Notes under the pieces: generated by a model
What the model was told of the DNA's origin: nothing
The model's database searches: none
The model's input: the letters and a program-made list of their open reading frames with translations, nothing else
Position numbers and translations under genes: made by a program
Assembly (NCBI GenBank): GCA_965214875.1
Contig: OZ243980.1
Span: 1,054,001 to 1,118,000 of the forward strand
From: CBDAUN01 sp965214875
GTDB lineage: Bacteria; Pseudomonadota; Gammaproteobacteria; Arenicellales; JAJDZL01
DNA length: 64,000 nt
Reading direction: 5' to 3'
Shown here: one piece after another, positions 45,713-55,700 of the stretch
Layout: every line of letters starts with the position of its first letter
Position numbering within the stretch: the first letter of the stretch is position 1

Positions 45713-46169
45713 GCGCCGGGCAAACACCTGAGCCGGAATACCCGCTGAAGTCACAGTAACTTCCAAATAATAAGATGTCTTCGCAACCAAGTTACTTATG
45801 GTTTGAGTGTCGCTTGGTAACGTTACCCCTCTGATGAGTGCATTGGGTTTTCTCCCCACTTCCGTATCTGCGCGGGCGTTCTTAACAACGAAAAGCACAG
45901 TTGCTGAGCTTGGTGCAGGCACATCGCCAAGCCGCGTGACGTACTGGTTCCATGTTATTTGCGGAGCAGTGAAGGTCACTTGGGCTGTGGAAAGTGCCGT
46001 GATGGATAGATCCGTGGCATTGATCTCCTTTTGACCCACCAGGCAAGCTGTCGGGCCTTCGCGCCCGTTGCTGGTTACGGTCGTCTGCGCCGCGGACGGC
46101 GCCGCAAGCACTGCCAGCAGAAAGAAGGTTGCTAATTTAGTGAGGGGGGGGGTTCAAGAATGGTTTCAT
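45500..46169 (-). CDS. secreted protein B, candidate phase-variable gene (out of frame at C9)
   Basis: The ATG at 46169 follows AGAGGAGAACC, a strong ribosome-binding site. After MKPFLN comes a run of nine C (46144-46152 on this strand) and a stop follows at once. With eight C the frame is open to the TAG at 45500-45502: 222 residues with a signal peptide (KLATFFLLAVLAAPSAA), QTTVTSNGREGPTACLVGQ, ITWNQYVTRLGDVPAP, a middle part unlike that of protein A, and an identical Cys-rich C-terminal domain. A downstream GTG at 46111 is in frame but would lose half the signal peptide. The gene lies in a small cassette with inverted ends. Family unknown; exported and disulfide-bonded is the safest reading. 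Confidence 0.7.
46144..46152 (-). repeat. C9 homopolymer (G9 on the + strand) in secreted protein B
   Basis: Same length and nearly the same codon position as in paralogue A; one base too many for the long frame. Confidence 0.9.
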
Positions 46170-46253
46170 GGTTCTCCTCTAAAACTGGAACTTTATTCCG
46201 ATGATTATACCACTTTCAGACTGCGGAGCGAGGTAATTTTCAAACTGAGACAC

Positions 46254-46691
46254 GACCACATATTCCGGTTCGCCGGAATTTGGTGAGTCGCTTTGCGGCA
46301 TATGAATCCTGATCAAATTTAGCCATCCGTCGACGCTGAGATACCGCCATATGCCGCGGAAATAGTGGTTATGATGAATGGACAATTCTCCAGCCTGGAA
46401 GAATCCCGCCGCTAGTCGCAGACCTTTCGCTCTAGTGCTTTGACCGGGCGACTGATGAGTTAGAATACTCGCTACCTGGACGGCGACTGAAGGCGAAACA
46501 CCTCAACGCTATCGAAAGACAAAGGTGTCGTGATGCTTAGTATTGATAGCTTTATGCGGCTCGGCCGCTTGCGGTAGCGAAAACATCTCTGGAAGGAATC
46601 GACTTGTTTGCAAGCGTCGCGACGCAATTCATCCACATCCAGTTGGGAAAATCAACCACAAAAACGCCGCAATGCTGACAGTGGAATCCGC
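46254..46691. other. intergenic stretch before the second Rieske gene
   Basis: About 440 bases. No gene recognised. The promoter of the Rieske gene must be here but is not obvious. Confidence 0.4.
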
Positions 46692-48053
46692 ATGAAACCG
46701 AAGGATAAGCAAGCGAGACCGCCAGCTCGCCCGTACGGCGGCTATTCTGCAGGTGCGCCGATTGAACCTGATCTGAGGTTCAAGAACGTGGGTCCGGGCA
46801 CCGAAGGCGGAGAGTACTTGAGGCGGTTCTGGCATCCGGTAGCGATGGCGAGTCAACTGGATGCTGGCCGGCCGGTGGCGGTGCGCATTCTCGGAGAAGA
46901 TCTGGTCGTGTTTCGTGATGGCAGTGGAAAGATCGGTTTGCTCCATCGCCATTGTGCGCACCGTCGAGCTTCATTGGAGTTTGGACGAATCGAGGAGCAC
47001 GGCATACGCTGCGGCTATCACGGCTGGCACTTCAATGTGGATGGCACTATTCTTGAGACGCCTGGCGAACCGCACGATAGCCAGATCCGGCATCAGATTT
47101 GTCAAGGTGCCTATCCCGTCAAGGAGCTTAAAGGGCTGATATTCGCGTATCTGGGGCCGCCCGAGTGTGTTCCGAAGTTTCCCTATTTGGATTCGATGAA
47201 CATTTCGGGCCATGTTCTAGTGCCGTTTGCGATTCATTCGCCATGCAACTGGCTACAGGCATCGGAAATCGCGATGGACCAGTTTCATAGCGCATTCTTG
47301 CATGGCCGAAGCGGGGTAGAATCAGCTGATGAGGATATGCTCGCCCAATTGCCAGTCGTCAACTACAAGAAGCGGCCGGGTGGTTTTTTCTATGCGCTTG
47401 CAAGACGTTCAGGCGAGCTGGTGTTTCTCCGGTTCTACGACTACTTGCTACCGAATTTGTCTCAACAAGGCGCGATCTTTCAACCCAAGCACCAGCCAAA
47501 GGTGTTTGGAAGATCTGCGCTGACAACATGGGTCGTGCCGATAGACGATGTCAATTGCCGCAAGTTCGGCTGGCGGCACTTCGACGAAAGCGATGATTCG
47601 CTGCGCATGGGCGCCCGCGATTGTGTTGGTTTGGAGATGCTGGATCTCGCAGGGCAGACCGGGGGGCGTTCATATCACGAGCGCCAGGCCAATCCCGGCG
47701 ATTGGGACGTGTGGACCAGTCAAGGTTCGATGAATGTCCACAAGAGCGAGCACTTGGGCGTGGCTGATCAAGGAATATTGATGCTTCGGTCTCGACTCAA
47801 GCGCGATATCAAAGCGGTGGTCAGGGGCAAAGATTTGATGGTGCTTAGTGGCAGCAAAGCGAACCCGATTCGAACATTCGCAGGGGATACCGTGTTGAGG
47901 GTTGCGGAGCAAAGCGGGGATGATGCCGCACTGCTTGATGTGATTTTGCAAGATGTCACGGAAATCTATGCCGATTCCGGAGAAGTCGCGCAAGATAAGC
48001 AGCAAGAATATATTCGATGTGAAATACTCAAGGTTTACCCTGATTCTGTGTAG
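46692..48053 (+). CDS. Rieske 2Fe-2S oxygenase, alpha subunit (second paralogue)
   Basis: 453 residues from the ATG at 46692, which has GGA nine bases upstream; an in-frame start at 46608 adds a low-complexity tail and is less likely. Rieske ligands are in CAHRRASLEFG and CGYHGW; the iron site is MDQFHSAFLH (Asp-x2-His-x4-His). It shares EYLRRFWHPV, VRILGEDLVVFRDG and the GLIFAYLGPPE segment with the enzyme at 6310-7680 but is clearly divergent elsewhere. No reductase gene adjoins it. The TAG stop is followed at once by the CTAG end of a transposon. Confidence 0.9.
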   Translation: MKPKDKQARPPARPYGGYSAGAPIEPDLRFKNVGPGTEGGEYLRRFWHPVAMASQLDAGRPVAVRILGEDLVVFRDGSGKIGLLHRHCAHRRASLEFGRIEEHGIRCGYHGWHFNVDGTILETPGEPHDSQIRHQICQGAYPVKELKGLIFAYLGPPECVPKFPYLDSMNISGHVLVPFAIHSPCNWLQASEIAMDQFHSAFLHGRSGVESADEDMLAQLPVVNYKKRPGGFFYALARRSGELVFLRFYDYLLPNLSQQGAIFQPKHQPKVFGRSALTTWVVPIDDVNCRKFGWRHFDESDDSLRMGARDCVGLEMLDLAGQTGGRSYHERQANPGDWDVWTSQGSMNVHKSEHLGVADQGILMLRSRLKRDIKAVVRGKDLMVLSGSKANPIRTFAGDTVLRVAEQSGDDAALLDVILQDVTEIYADSGEVAQDKQQEYIRCEILKVYPDSV

Positions 48054-49855
48054 CTAGTGTCTGCCAGAAAACCTCTGATTTCAAGTATCGGCCGGTGCCG
48101 GGGGAGCGCAAGGCGCGGCTGCCGCGACGGCGGCGAGGGTCGGAATGCAGCGGCGGGCATCCGAATGCGACAAAAAATGGCGCATAAGAGGATTGCGGGC
48201 GGCATCCGCCCAGGCGGGCGCCTCCGGCAGCCGGATCGTCGCTTGGAAACGGGTTCGGAGACGCTAGGCGGCGCGCAGGCGCGCGCGGCGGGCGAGCCGC
48301 TTGCGCTCCTGGTCCCGCAGCAGCCGCCCGAGCCGCTCGGGGTTCGCCGCCAGCGCCGACAGCGCCGCCGCCCGCTCGAAGCCGCGCTCGCCATGGGCGC
48401 GCGCCCGCCCGAGCCCGCAATGCTCCAGATGATTGATGGCCGACTCGACCGCCGGATGCTGCCGGCGCGCCGCCTGGAACCATTCCTGGCCCTCGCGCGC
48501 CGCAGCCTCGGCATTCGGCCGGCCCTTGGCCGGCAGCGCGCACTCGTCGAGCCGCGCGCCGAGCTCGGCCTGATTCGCCGGCGAGTGGAAGCCGCGGTCG
48601 AAGCTGCAGGCCCGAAGGTCGGCGAACCGCTCCATCGCCCCCTCGACCAGCGCCGCCGCATGGCCGGCGTCGCCGCCCTGCCACATGATCCGGCGGTGCA
48701 GGATGAACCGGCGCTGGTCCTCGACCACGGCGACCGGCACGCCCAGCTCCTGGCGCACGCCGGCCTTGCCCTCGGCCACCCAGCGGGTGTGCGGCTCGAA
48801 GATCGAGAACGCCTTCTCGCCGTGCGCGATGGTCTCGCCCCCGAGCAGCCGGCGCCTAGCCTGCTCGAGCTGGCGGCGCGCATGGCCAAGATAGCCCTCG
48901 AGCTCGCATGCCAGCGCGTGCTCGCAGGCCGTCAGCGGCAGCTCGGCGGCCTGCGCCAGCGTCGCCTCGGCGCGCCCGGCCAGGCGGGCGCTCAGCGACA
49001 AATGCCGCTCGACCCGCCCAGGATGCTTGCGGCTGCGCCTCGACACGCGCACCCGGTCGAACCGCTTCTTGACCTGCCGCGATAGATGCTCATGCTGTCG
49101 CCAGCCGCCGAGCCCGGCGCTGTCCGCCAGCCTGGCCGCGGTGCGCACCGCGCAGCGCAGCGCGTCCCGCAGCAGGTCCGCATCGGTCGGATAGTGCGCG
49201 TCGGTCTCCACGCAGAACGAACCGGCCCGCCCGCGCAACGGCTCGCCAGGCTTTTTTCCGGCCGCCTCGCGGCCCGACCCGGCCACCAGCCGCCCGATCC
49301 CGGACAGCAGCTTCGGACCCGAAAGCGAGACGTTGTCGACCGCCGCCTGCTGCTCGCAGGCCTGCCCGAGCGCCGGCGAATGCCCCGGCATCCGGCGCAC
49401 CAGCCCGTCATGATTGGCCATGTGCGCCAGCCGGTCGAAGTCGCAGCCGAGCCCCTGCTCGGGCACGCCAGCGCCAGAATGCGCCAAAGGTCCATGCCCG
49501 GCCGGCGTCCTTGCGCGCCGCCGGCGCGACCTCGGCCTCGAGCAGCTCGAACACCCGCCGGCGCAAGGCCTTGCTTGCGCAAAGATGCCGCAGGCCGAGC
49601 AGGATGGCCGGGATGTCGTCGCGCGACTTGGCGCCGGTGTGGATGTTCTCGATCGGCACGGCGCCGATCTCGAGCTGGGCGGAGTGGGCCAAGCGCATCG
49701 CTTTTTCCTCGAAGATTGCGGCGAAACGGGGCGTTTCGCCCCATTTCGGCGGGAAATCCGCGCTTCCGCCGAATTCTTCGCCGCCGCCGCTCGCCGCTAA
49801 GCAATTGTTTTCAATCAGCAACGATATCACATTTTGGTTTTCTGGCAAGCACTAG
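48054..49855 (-). mobile_element. 1.8-kb insertion sequence with CTAG ends (ISNCY-like)
   Basis: The left end CTAGTGTCTGCCAGAAAACC and the right end (other strand) CTAGTGCTTGCCAGAAAACC are inverted repeats. Directly to the right a further CTAGTGTCTGCCAGAAAAC (49856-49874) begins a second, solitary copy of the left end. The element is much more GC-rich than its surroundings. Family assignment rests on the transposase. Confidence 0.72.
48264..49848 (-). pseudogene. ISNCY-type transposase, broken
   Basis: N-terminal part in one frame (49848 to about 49510): IENIHTGAKSRDDIPAILLGLRHL...LRRRVFELLEAEVAP. Then in a second frame GMDLWRILALAC, and in a third, continuous from about 49487 to 48264, GLGCDFDRLAHMANHDGLV...FCVETDAHYPTDADLLRDALR...CSFDRGFHSPANQAELG...RRQHPAVESAINHLEHCGL. 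Two frameshifts in the first third inactivate it; the DDE-bearing part is intact. Confidence 0.72.
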
Positions 49856-49874
49856 CTAGTGTCTGCCAGAAAAC
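49856..49874 (+). mobile_element. solitary end of the CTAG-ended element
   Basis: CTAGTGTCTGCCAGAAAAC abutting the complete element in the same orientation as its left end. No matching right end is visible downstream, so it is a relic of an earlier insertion at the same site. Confidence 0.55.
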
Positions 49875-50314
49875 AAAAACTATTTTATTATTCAATGCCG
49901 TTGCGGTCCCAGCGTTGTTGCCAGCTTGCGCTGATATTGTTCGCGAATCGAAAGGATGCTCTTGATAGATATCGCAGACAACGCGGAGCAAGGCATCGGC
50001 GCTTCTCGTCGACAGCACGCCAGGTTGCATGAAAGGCGGCGAAGGGGGCATTCGGGCGGATTAGGCGAGCTGTTCAAGGGCAGGTCGGAAAATGCCGCTG
50101 CTTCCACTGCTTGGCACGATGTCCGTGCATGCCTGAAAGCCTGGCGAAGCCTGAGCGATTGGATTCGTTCGGTTGAGTGTCGGACTGCGGTTCCAACGTG
50201 GCAATTTCCAATCTGCAAGCCGGCCCGATCGTGTAGAATAAGTGTTGCGAAAGTGCGCGGATTGCGGTAATCCGTGTGCGGAAGAGAATGCAGAAAACAA
50301 AGGAGACGTTTCTA
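49875..50314. other. intergenic stretch, no gene seen
   Basis: About 440 bases between the element relic and the coiled-coil gene, no convincing coding sequence. Confidence 0.4.
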
Positions 50315-50926
50315 ATGGCATCGAGTCTGGCGGCGCATGCCTACGACACGCTTTCGATTGCGAGGAGCCTTGAGCGGGACTACGCGTTCGGCGAGAAGCA
50401 GGCCGAGGGGATAGCGCGGACCATCCACGAGCATCTGGTCGCCAATGTCGCGACCAAGGATGATCTTGAGAATCTTCGCGTCGAGCTGATCGGCAGGATT
50501 GTCGAGCTGGACGGCAAGATAGACGAGGTTCGCGTCGAGCTGATCGGCAGGATTGTCGAGCTGGACGGCAAGATAGACGAGGTTCGCGTCGAGCTGATCG
50601 GCAGGATTGACAATCTAGACGGCAAGATAGACGAGGTTCGTGTCGAGCTGATCGGCAGGATTGTCGAGCTGGACGGCAAGATAGATGAGGTTCGCGTCGA
50701 GCTGATCGGCAGGATTGTCGAGCTGGACGGCAAGATAGGCGCGGTTCGCAGCGAGTTGGATGGCAGGCTTGTCCAAGTTCACCGCGAGATTGTTGCGTTA
50801 AATGGCAGGGTGGATCGTCTAGAAGACAGAATTGACAATCTCGGTAAAGCTTTGACTTTTCGAATGGGTGCGATGATCGCAACGGGGATAGGTTTGCTGG
50901 CGGCATTGCAAGCTGTCATCGGGTGA
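50315..50926 (+). CDS. coiled-coil membrane protein with tandem repeats (DUF1640-like)
   Basis: 203 residues from the ATG at 50315, which has AGGAGA eight bases upstream. The N-terminal part (YDTLSIARSLERDYAFGEKQAEGIARTIHEHL...ATKDDL) is that of DUF1640/CCDC90-like proteins. The centre is five near-identical copies of an 18-residue unit, VRVELIGRIVELDGKIDE, forming a coiled coil, and a C-terminal helix (MIATGIGLLAALQAVIG) anchors it in the membrane. Such proteins are common in bacteria with many repeats or phage remnants; function unknown. The repeats make the length unstable. Confidence 0.78.
   Translation: MASSLAAHAYDTLSIARSLERDYAFGEKQAEGIARTIHEHLVANVATKDDLENLRVELIGRIVELDGKIDEVRVELIGRIVELDGKIDEVRVELIGRIDNLDGKIDEVRVELIGRIVELDGKIDEVRVELIGRIVELDGKIGAVRSELDGRLVQVHREIVALNGRVDRLEDRIDNLGKALTFRMGAMIATGIGLLAALQAVIG
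50480..50749 (+). repeat. five 54-bp tandem repeats within the coiled-coil gene
   Basis: The unit encodes VRVELIGRIVELDGKIDE. Copies differ by a few bases; the third has DNL in place of VEL. Unit length is a multiple of three, so copy-number change alters rod length without breaking the frame. Confidence 0.88.
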
Positions 50927-51350
50927 ATCCGGTATCGTTCAGCTGGACATGCTTATGCATCAAACTTTGCAGTGCTGCCGCTAAGTTGCCGTCTCATTGA
51001 AGTTTGACGTAAGGGGCGTTTCGTGTGCAAAGCGGGTGCTGTAGCAGTGTTGTCACGAAACCATTCCCCTCTTCCCATTAATGCGGGACCAACGAAGGTG
51101 GCCTTGTCATCCGAGTAGGCGATGGAGACAAGCCGATACCGCATATCCGCCTTCTTGGCATCATCTTTCTGAGTCTTGCCAATCTTTGTGTATTTGGCGC
51201 AGTTGTGCCAATTGGAAGTTCGGCTCAACTTTCGGGGTGATGCAATCCGTCTGTCGAATCGCCGAAGTTCAATCAAGCATCCGAACTTTTCTTTACCGAT
51301 GCTAAGGCTGTCTCGATTGAATTTCGGCGCAGCGCAGTAGATTTGCACCC
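50927..51350. other. intergenic stretch, no clear gene
   Basis: 424 bases. An open frame of about 131 codons on the - strand (51348-50953) has no recognisable motif and I do not call it. Confidence 0.4.
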
Positions 51351-52565
51351 ATGCATGAGCATTACGAAATTATCAAACATGTCGACCGTCTTATCAGCGA
51401 TACTGGAGAATACTCGCCTTTGCGTTTGCTGGTCACCTCTGGATGGGTTGTCTTGGAAGGATGGCAACTTTGGAATGCCGGCGATATCGAAACTCTCGAT
51501 TCATACTTCACGCTCGATGCCTCAACATTGTGCCAACATCTTGATTTTGCTCAGAAACACGTAAACCAATTGAATTTTTTTGCTATCAATCAGGATCGCG
51601 GCAGCCAAGATCAAAATTCTGCAGCCGATAAACCCGCTTCCTGCAACCGTGCCATAAACGAGCTGTTGCTTTCGCGTTTTCAACGCGAGAAAAATGCAAG
51701 ACAACTTGATCTTTTCATCGACAACAGCGTTCAGCGTTCCTTGCATTGGAAGTTGGTCGAATGCCTGATTGAAGGCGAAGCCGATTCAGCGCGGGCCGTA
51801 CTAGCCAAGCTCGCCGAGGTGGATATGAAATTCTCGCATCGCCATGAAGCGGAGAGTTTGATTTTGGCGGTGGAAGCGTCGCCGCCGCAAGGTAAAGACC
51901 ACGCCTTAGAAAATCTACGGCAAATGGAGCGGCAATGGGAGCCGAGCGCAAAAGTTTTAATGACCTTGCAGACTGACCGGCTCGACCGGTTTATTCGGCC
52001 ATTGTGGCGCGAAATCGCGACAGCTCTCGAAAATGAACCGTTCGACCCCTCTGATCCGAGTAGCCATGCGTCAAGAGCCTATTTTGAATGCCGTGAATGG
52101 GAAAAAGTAGAATCATCAGTACTATCCGTGCCGGATTATCGAAAACATTGGGACCTTCTGACACGAATGGGCACTGCGAAGTGGATGCTTGGCAAGCACA
52201 TCGATGCGCGCAAGTCATGGACTGAAATCTGCTTTTGTGCCCCGGAACACTTCCCCAAAGTGGTTGGTTCACCCGATTTTCTGGATAAGGCATTGCAAAG
52301 CGTGTGGTTCAATACCCAACTGGCCGACGTGGAAAATGTAATCACCCCGCAATGGTTTCCCGCATGTCTGCTCATTGCAAATCCGTCAATGTCGACAGTT
52401 TTTGAGCGACGTGACGATTGCGACGACCCATCTCGAGCATTCAACATGATCAAGGATCTGTTGCATCTCCCAAAAGGATCCGATCAGTCGATCGGACTTC
52501 GCAGGCGGGTTCAAGCGATGCACGAAGGCTTGCTCCAATACTACATGCAAAAGCAGTCAACCTGA
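51351..52565 (+). CDS. protein of unknown function, helical-repeat type
   Basis: 404 residues, no signal peptide or membrane helix. The sequence is mostly alpha-helical by eye, with TPR-like stretches (ESSVLSVPDYRKHWDLLTRMGTAKWMLGKHIDARKSWTEICF). I do not recognise a named family. It lies 163 bases upstream of the RND permease in the same direction, where an adaptor gene would normally be, but it is not an adaptor. Confidence 0.7.
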   Translation: MHEHYEIIKHVDRLISDTGEYSPLRLLVTSGWVVLEGWQLWNAGDIETLDSYFTLDASTLCQHLDFAQKHVNQLNFFAINQDRGSQDQNSAADKPASCNRAINELLLSRFQREKNARQLDLFIDNSVQRSLHWKLVECLIEGEADSARAVLAKLAEVDMKFSHRHEAESLILAVEASPPQGKDHALENLRQMERQWEPSAKVLMTLQTDRLDRFIRPLWREIATALENEPFDPSDPSSHASRAYFECREWEKVESSVLSVPDYRKHWDLLTRMGTAKWMLGKHIDARKSWTEICFCAPEHFPKVVGSPDFLDKALQSVWFNTQLADVENVITPQWFPACLLIANPSMSTVFERRDDCDDPSRAFNMIKDLLHLPKGSDQSIGLRRRVQAMHEGLLQYYMQKQST

Positions 52566-52728
52566 CAGCGTTGACAGATATGAGAGTGTCGCCTGTTCTC
52601 GATAATGAGCGCACCGTTTGGTGCAAGTCTGCCAATCCTGCCAGTCGGGCAATACACGTATAATTTTTCCCACATACGCCGCCGCATGAGCTGTAATTCC
52701 GACTTTCGCATGTCTGCCGCATATCGCC

Positions 52729-55700
52729 ATGGAACGAAAAAGCCTGCTTGAAATCTTCGCGACGCATCCTGTCGCAATGAACGTGTTGATGTTGGTCGTT
52801 CTCGCCTTGGGAATCGGTGCCTTTCAGCGCATCAACTTCCAGTTCTTCCCATCCTTCACTGTGCCGGCAATCTCGGTAGACACGACATGGCAAAGCGCAT
52901 CCGCTGAAGACGTCGAGCGGTCGATAACAAATCGATTGGAGCTCGATTTGAAAAACATGGACAATCTCAAGCAGATTACATCCACATCCAGAAGCGCACG
53001 GTCGCGAATCGTTCTCGAGTTCGAAGATGGTGCGAATATCAGTGACGCGCTTGATGATGCGAAGCAAATTGTGACGCTTGCCGCCAGCTCGCTGCCGGAA
53101 GAGGCGGAATTGCCCGAAGTGGTTCTGATTGAGCAATACGAAGTCGTAGCCAAAGTGATCGTTACCGCTTCGCATCCCGATCAGTTGCGGGGTTTGGTGA
53201 ACGACTACCGCGACGAGCTGCTGGCGGCTGGAATTGGAAAAGTGGATATTTCCGGTCTGCCCGAAGAGGAGATATCCATACAGATTCCAAGCGAGCGACT
53301 GCGTGAAATTCAAATGAATCTAAATCAGGTAGGGCAGCGCATTCGAGCTTCATCTATCGATGCCCCGGTGGGCCTGCTGGGCCGCAACGATGCCGCGCGT
53401 CAGCTGCGATTCATCGAGCAGCGGCGTAGTGAACGTGAATTTGAGAATATTACTGTTTTAGCCGATGATGATGGCAGTCTGGTAAAGCTTGGCGATATTG
53501 CTGAGATCCAGCGACGTGCCAAGTCCGATCAGGTGACCGTGGCGTTTCAAGGCAAGCCGGCAGCCATACTGACGCTGAAACGATTGCAATCAGCCAACAC
53601 GCTTGAAAACGCGGACATTCTATATGCCTGGTTCGACAGCAAAAAGCCGACGCTGCCTCCTAGCGTCGATATCTTCATTCACGACGACCGATCGGTTTCG
53701 CTTAGGGGGCGTCTTTCGGTGCTTGTGAAAAACGGGCTTGTAGGCTTGCTGCTTGTACTCACAGTCTTGTTCGTCTTTCTCAATTTCCGTTTGGCATTCT
53801 GGGTCGCAGCAGGAATTCCAGTGTCTATTTTTGGCGCATTAGGCTTGCTCTATATGGTTGGCGGTTCATTGAACATGGTTACCATGTTCGCCTTGATCAT
53901 GACTCTCGGCATCATTGTCGATGATGCGATTGTGGTGGGTGAAGACGCCTTGCACCGGTTCAATCATGGCGACTTGGCCGCGCAAGCCGTGCAGCGCGCG
54001 GCGCGAATGATGTTTCTGCCGATTCTCGCCGCATCGGCAACAACGATTTTCGCATTCTTGCCGGTTACCATTGTTCCAGGGCCAATTGGACAAATAATGG
54101 CCTCTTTGGGCATCGTAGTGGTCTGCGTTGTCGCGATTTCACTGGTTGAAGCGTTTCTGATTCTCCCCGGTCACCTGAATCATTCGTTCAAGAAGCTGCG
54201 CGGCAAGGCTCCATCCAGATTCTCTCAAGCGGTGGACCGGAGCTTCTCGCGGTTTCGAGATGGGCCGTTCCGAAGTCTGGTCAGCCTTTGCATCCACAGG
54301 CCGGTGCTGGCGATTTCGGTTTGCTTGGCAATCGTGATCCTCACCGTGGGATTGGTCGCTTCCGGGCGGCTGGGATATACGTTTTTCCCAACGCCCGAAC
54401 TTGATAGGATTTTTGCCAATGCGAGCTTTGTTGCAGGTACGCCAAGCGACAAGATTGACGACTATCTGGCGCAGGTTGAAAAAGCGCTGCTTGAAACGGA
54501 ATCGGAATTGGGTGACGGACTCATTTCCTCGCACTACGTTCAGCACGGCGTAGTCGTTCAGGTGGATGATACCGATGCGCTTGGCAGTCAGCACGGCTCA
54601 GTCGTAGTCGAGCTGGTTCCTTCTGACTCCAGAGACGTTCGCACGGCGCAGTTCATGCGCACCTGGGAGCAAAAACTTGAGGATGCGCCGGGCTTGGAGA
54701 ATCTGATCTTGTTCTTGCCAAGTGCTGGGCCAGCTGGGGCCGATATTGAAATCAACCTGATTGGTGACGACCGGCATCGCGTCAAGCGAGCCGCAGAAGA
54801 ATTGACACAATACCTGAAAACGCTAGCTGGAGTCTATGGCGTAAAGGATGATACCAGCTACGGCTATCAGCAGCGCGTGATGACGCTGACACCTAGAGGC
54901 GAATCGCTAGGATTGAACACTAAGGAAATTTCCCGCCAGCTTAGTCCGGCAATCGAGGGGCAAACGCTTCAATCCTTTACTTCTAGGTCTGAGGAGATCG
55001 ACGTTGTGCCTAAATTGCCGGACTCAGAGACCAATTTTCTTGGCAATATGGAGAATATCTGGATTCAGCTTCCCTCCGGTCAGTCGATACCGTTGCTGGA
55101 TGTGGTCAGATTCGATCAACAGCGCGGGTTCGATGTGCTTTTGCGCAAGGACGGCCGGTTTACGATCGCCGTTACAGGCGATGTAGATCCAACAAGAAAT
55201 AATGTGCGCGAGGTACTATCCGAACTGGAGAGCAACATTGTGCCGAATCTTGTGAAGAAGCATGGTGTTGACTGGACCTACGGCAGATCAACAAGAGATC
55301 AGACCGCAGTCGAAGAATCGATGAAGTTTGGCGGGGCAATCGCGCTGCTATTGATCTACCTGACGCTAACCTGGGCATTTGGATCCTATGTCTGGCCAAT
55401 TTTCGTCATGGCGGCGATACCGTTTGGAATTGTCGGTGCGATGTGGGGACACTATGCGCTTGGGTTTCAGCTCTCAATTGTTTCCATATTCGGAATCATT
55501 GGACTGTCAGGGATTGTAGTGAATAATTCTATCGTGCTGGTCATTCGATACAAGCAGAACATGGAGCAGGCGATGATGGATTCCAAGTCGGCAATGATTG
55601 AGGCTTCGTGCCGACGGTTCAGACCGGTTTTGCTGGCCTCGATCACAACGATTGCCGGGCTTTTGCCCCTCTTGTTTGAAGATTCGACTCAGGCGGAATT

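Larger units (their letters stand above)
45340..46253. mobile_element. 914-bp cassette with inverted ends carrying secreted protein B
   Basis: The left end TGTCTCAGTTTGAAAAT (45340-45356) recurs inverted at the right (ATTTTCAAACTGAGACAC, 46236-46253). Near-identical direct repeats ACATATTCGG and ACATATTCCGG lie just outside, though not directly abutting. The only gene inside is secreted protein B. No transposase is present, so it would move by an enzyme supplied in trans, if at all. The 3' flank of paralogue A has a diverged version of the left end (CGTCTCAGCTTGACAATG on the other strand). Confidence 0.55.

Noticed and set aside
45326..46270. ACATATTCGG / ACATATTCCGG as a target-site duplication of the secreted-B cassette
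   Set aside because: The repeats are imperfect and lie two and four bases away from the inverted ends rather than abutting them, so I list them only as near direct repeats.
48057..49085. Long + strand open frame inside the CTAG-ended element
   Set aside because: Antisense shadow of the ISNCY-type transposase, which has clear family motifs on the - strand.
50480..50749. CRISPR-like array
   Set aside because: The periodic repeat is a tandem coding repeat without spacers; no CRISPR array or cas gene is visible in the window.
50953..51348. 131-codon - strand open frame upstream of the 404-residue protein
   Set aside because: No family motif, no ribosome-binding site noticed, and it would start two bases from a divergent gene.
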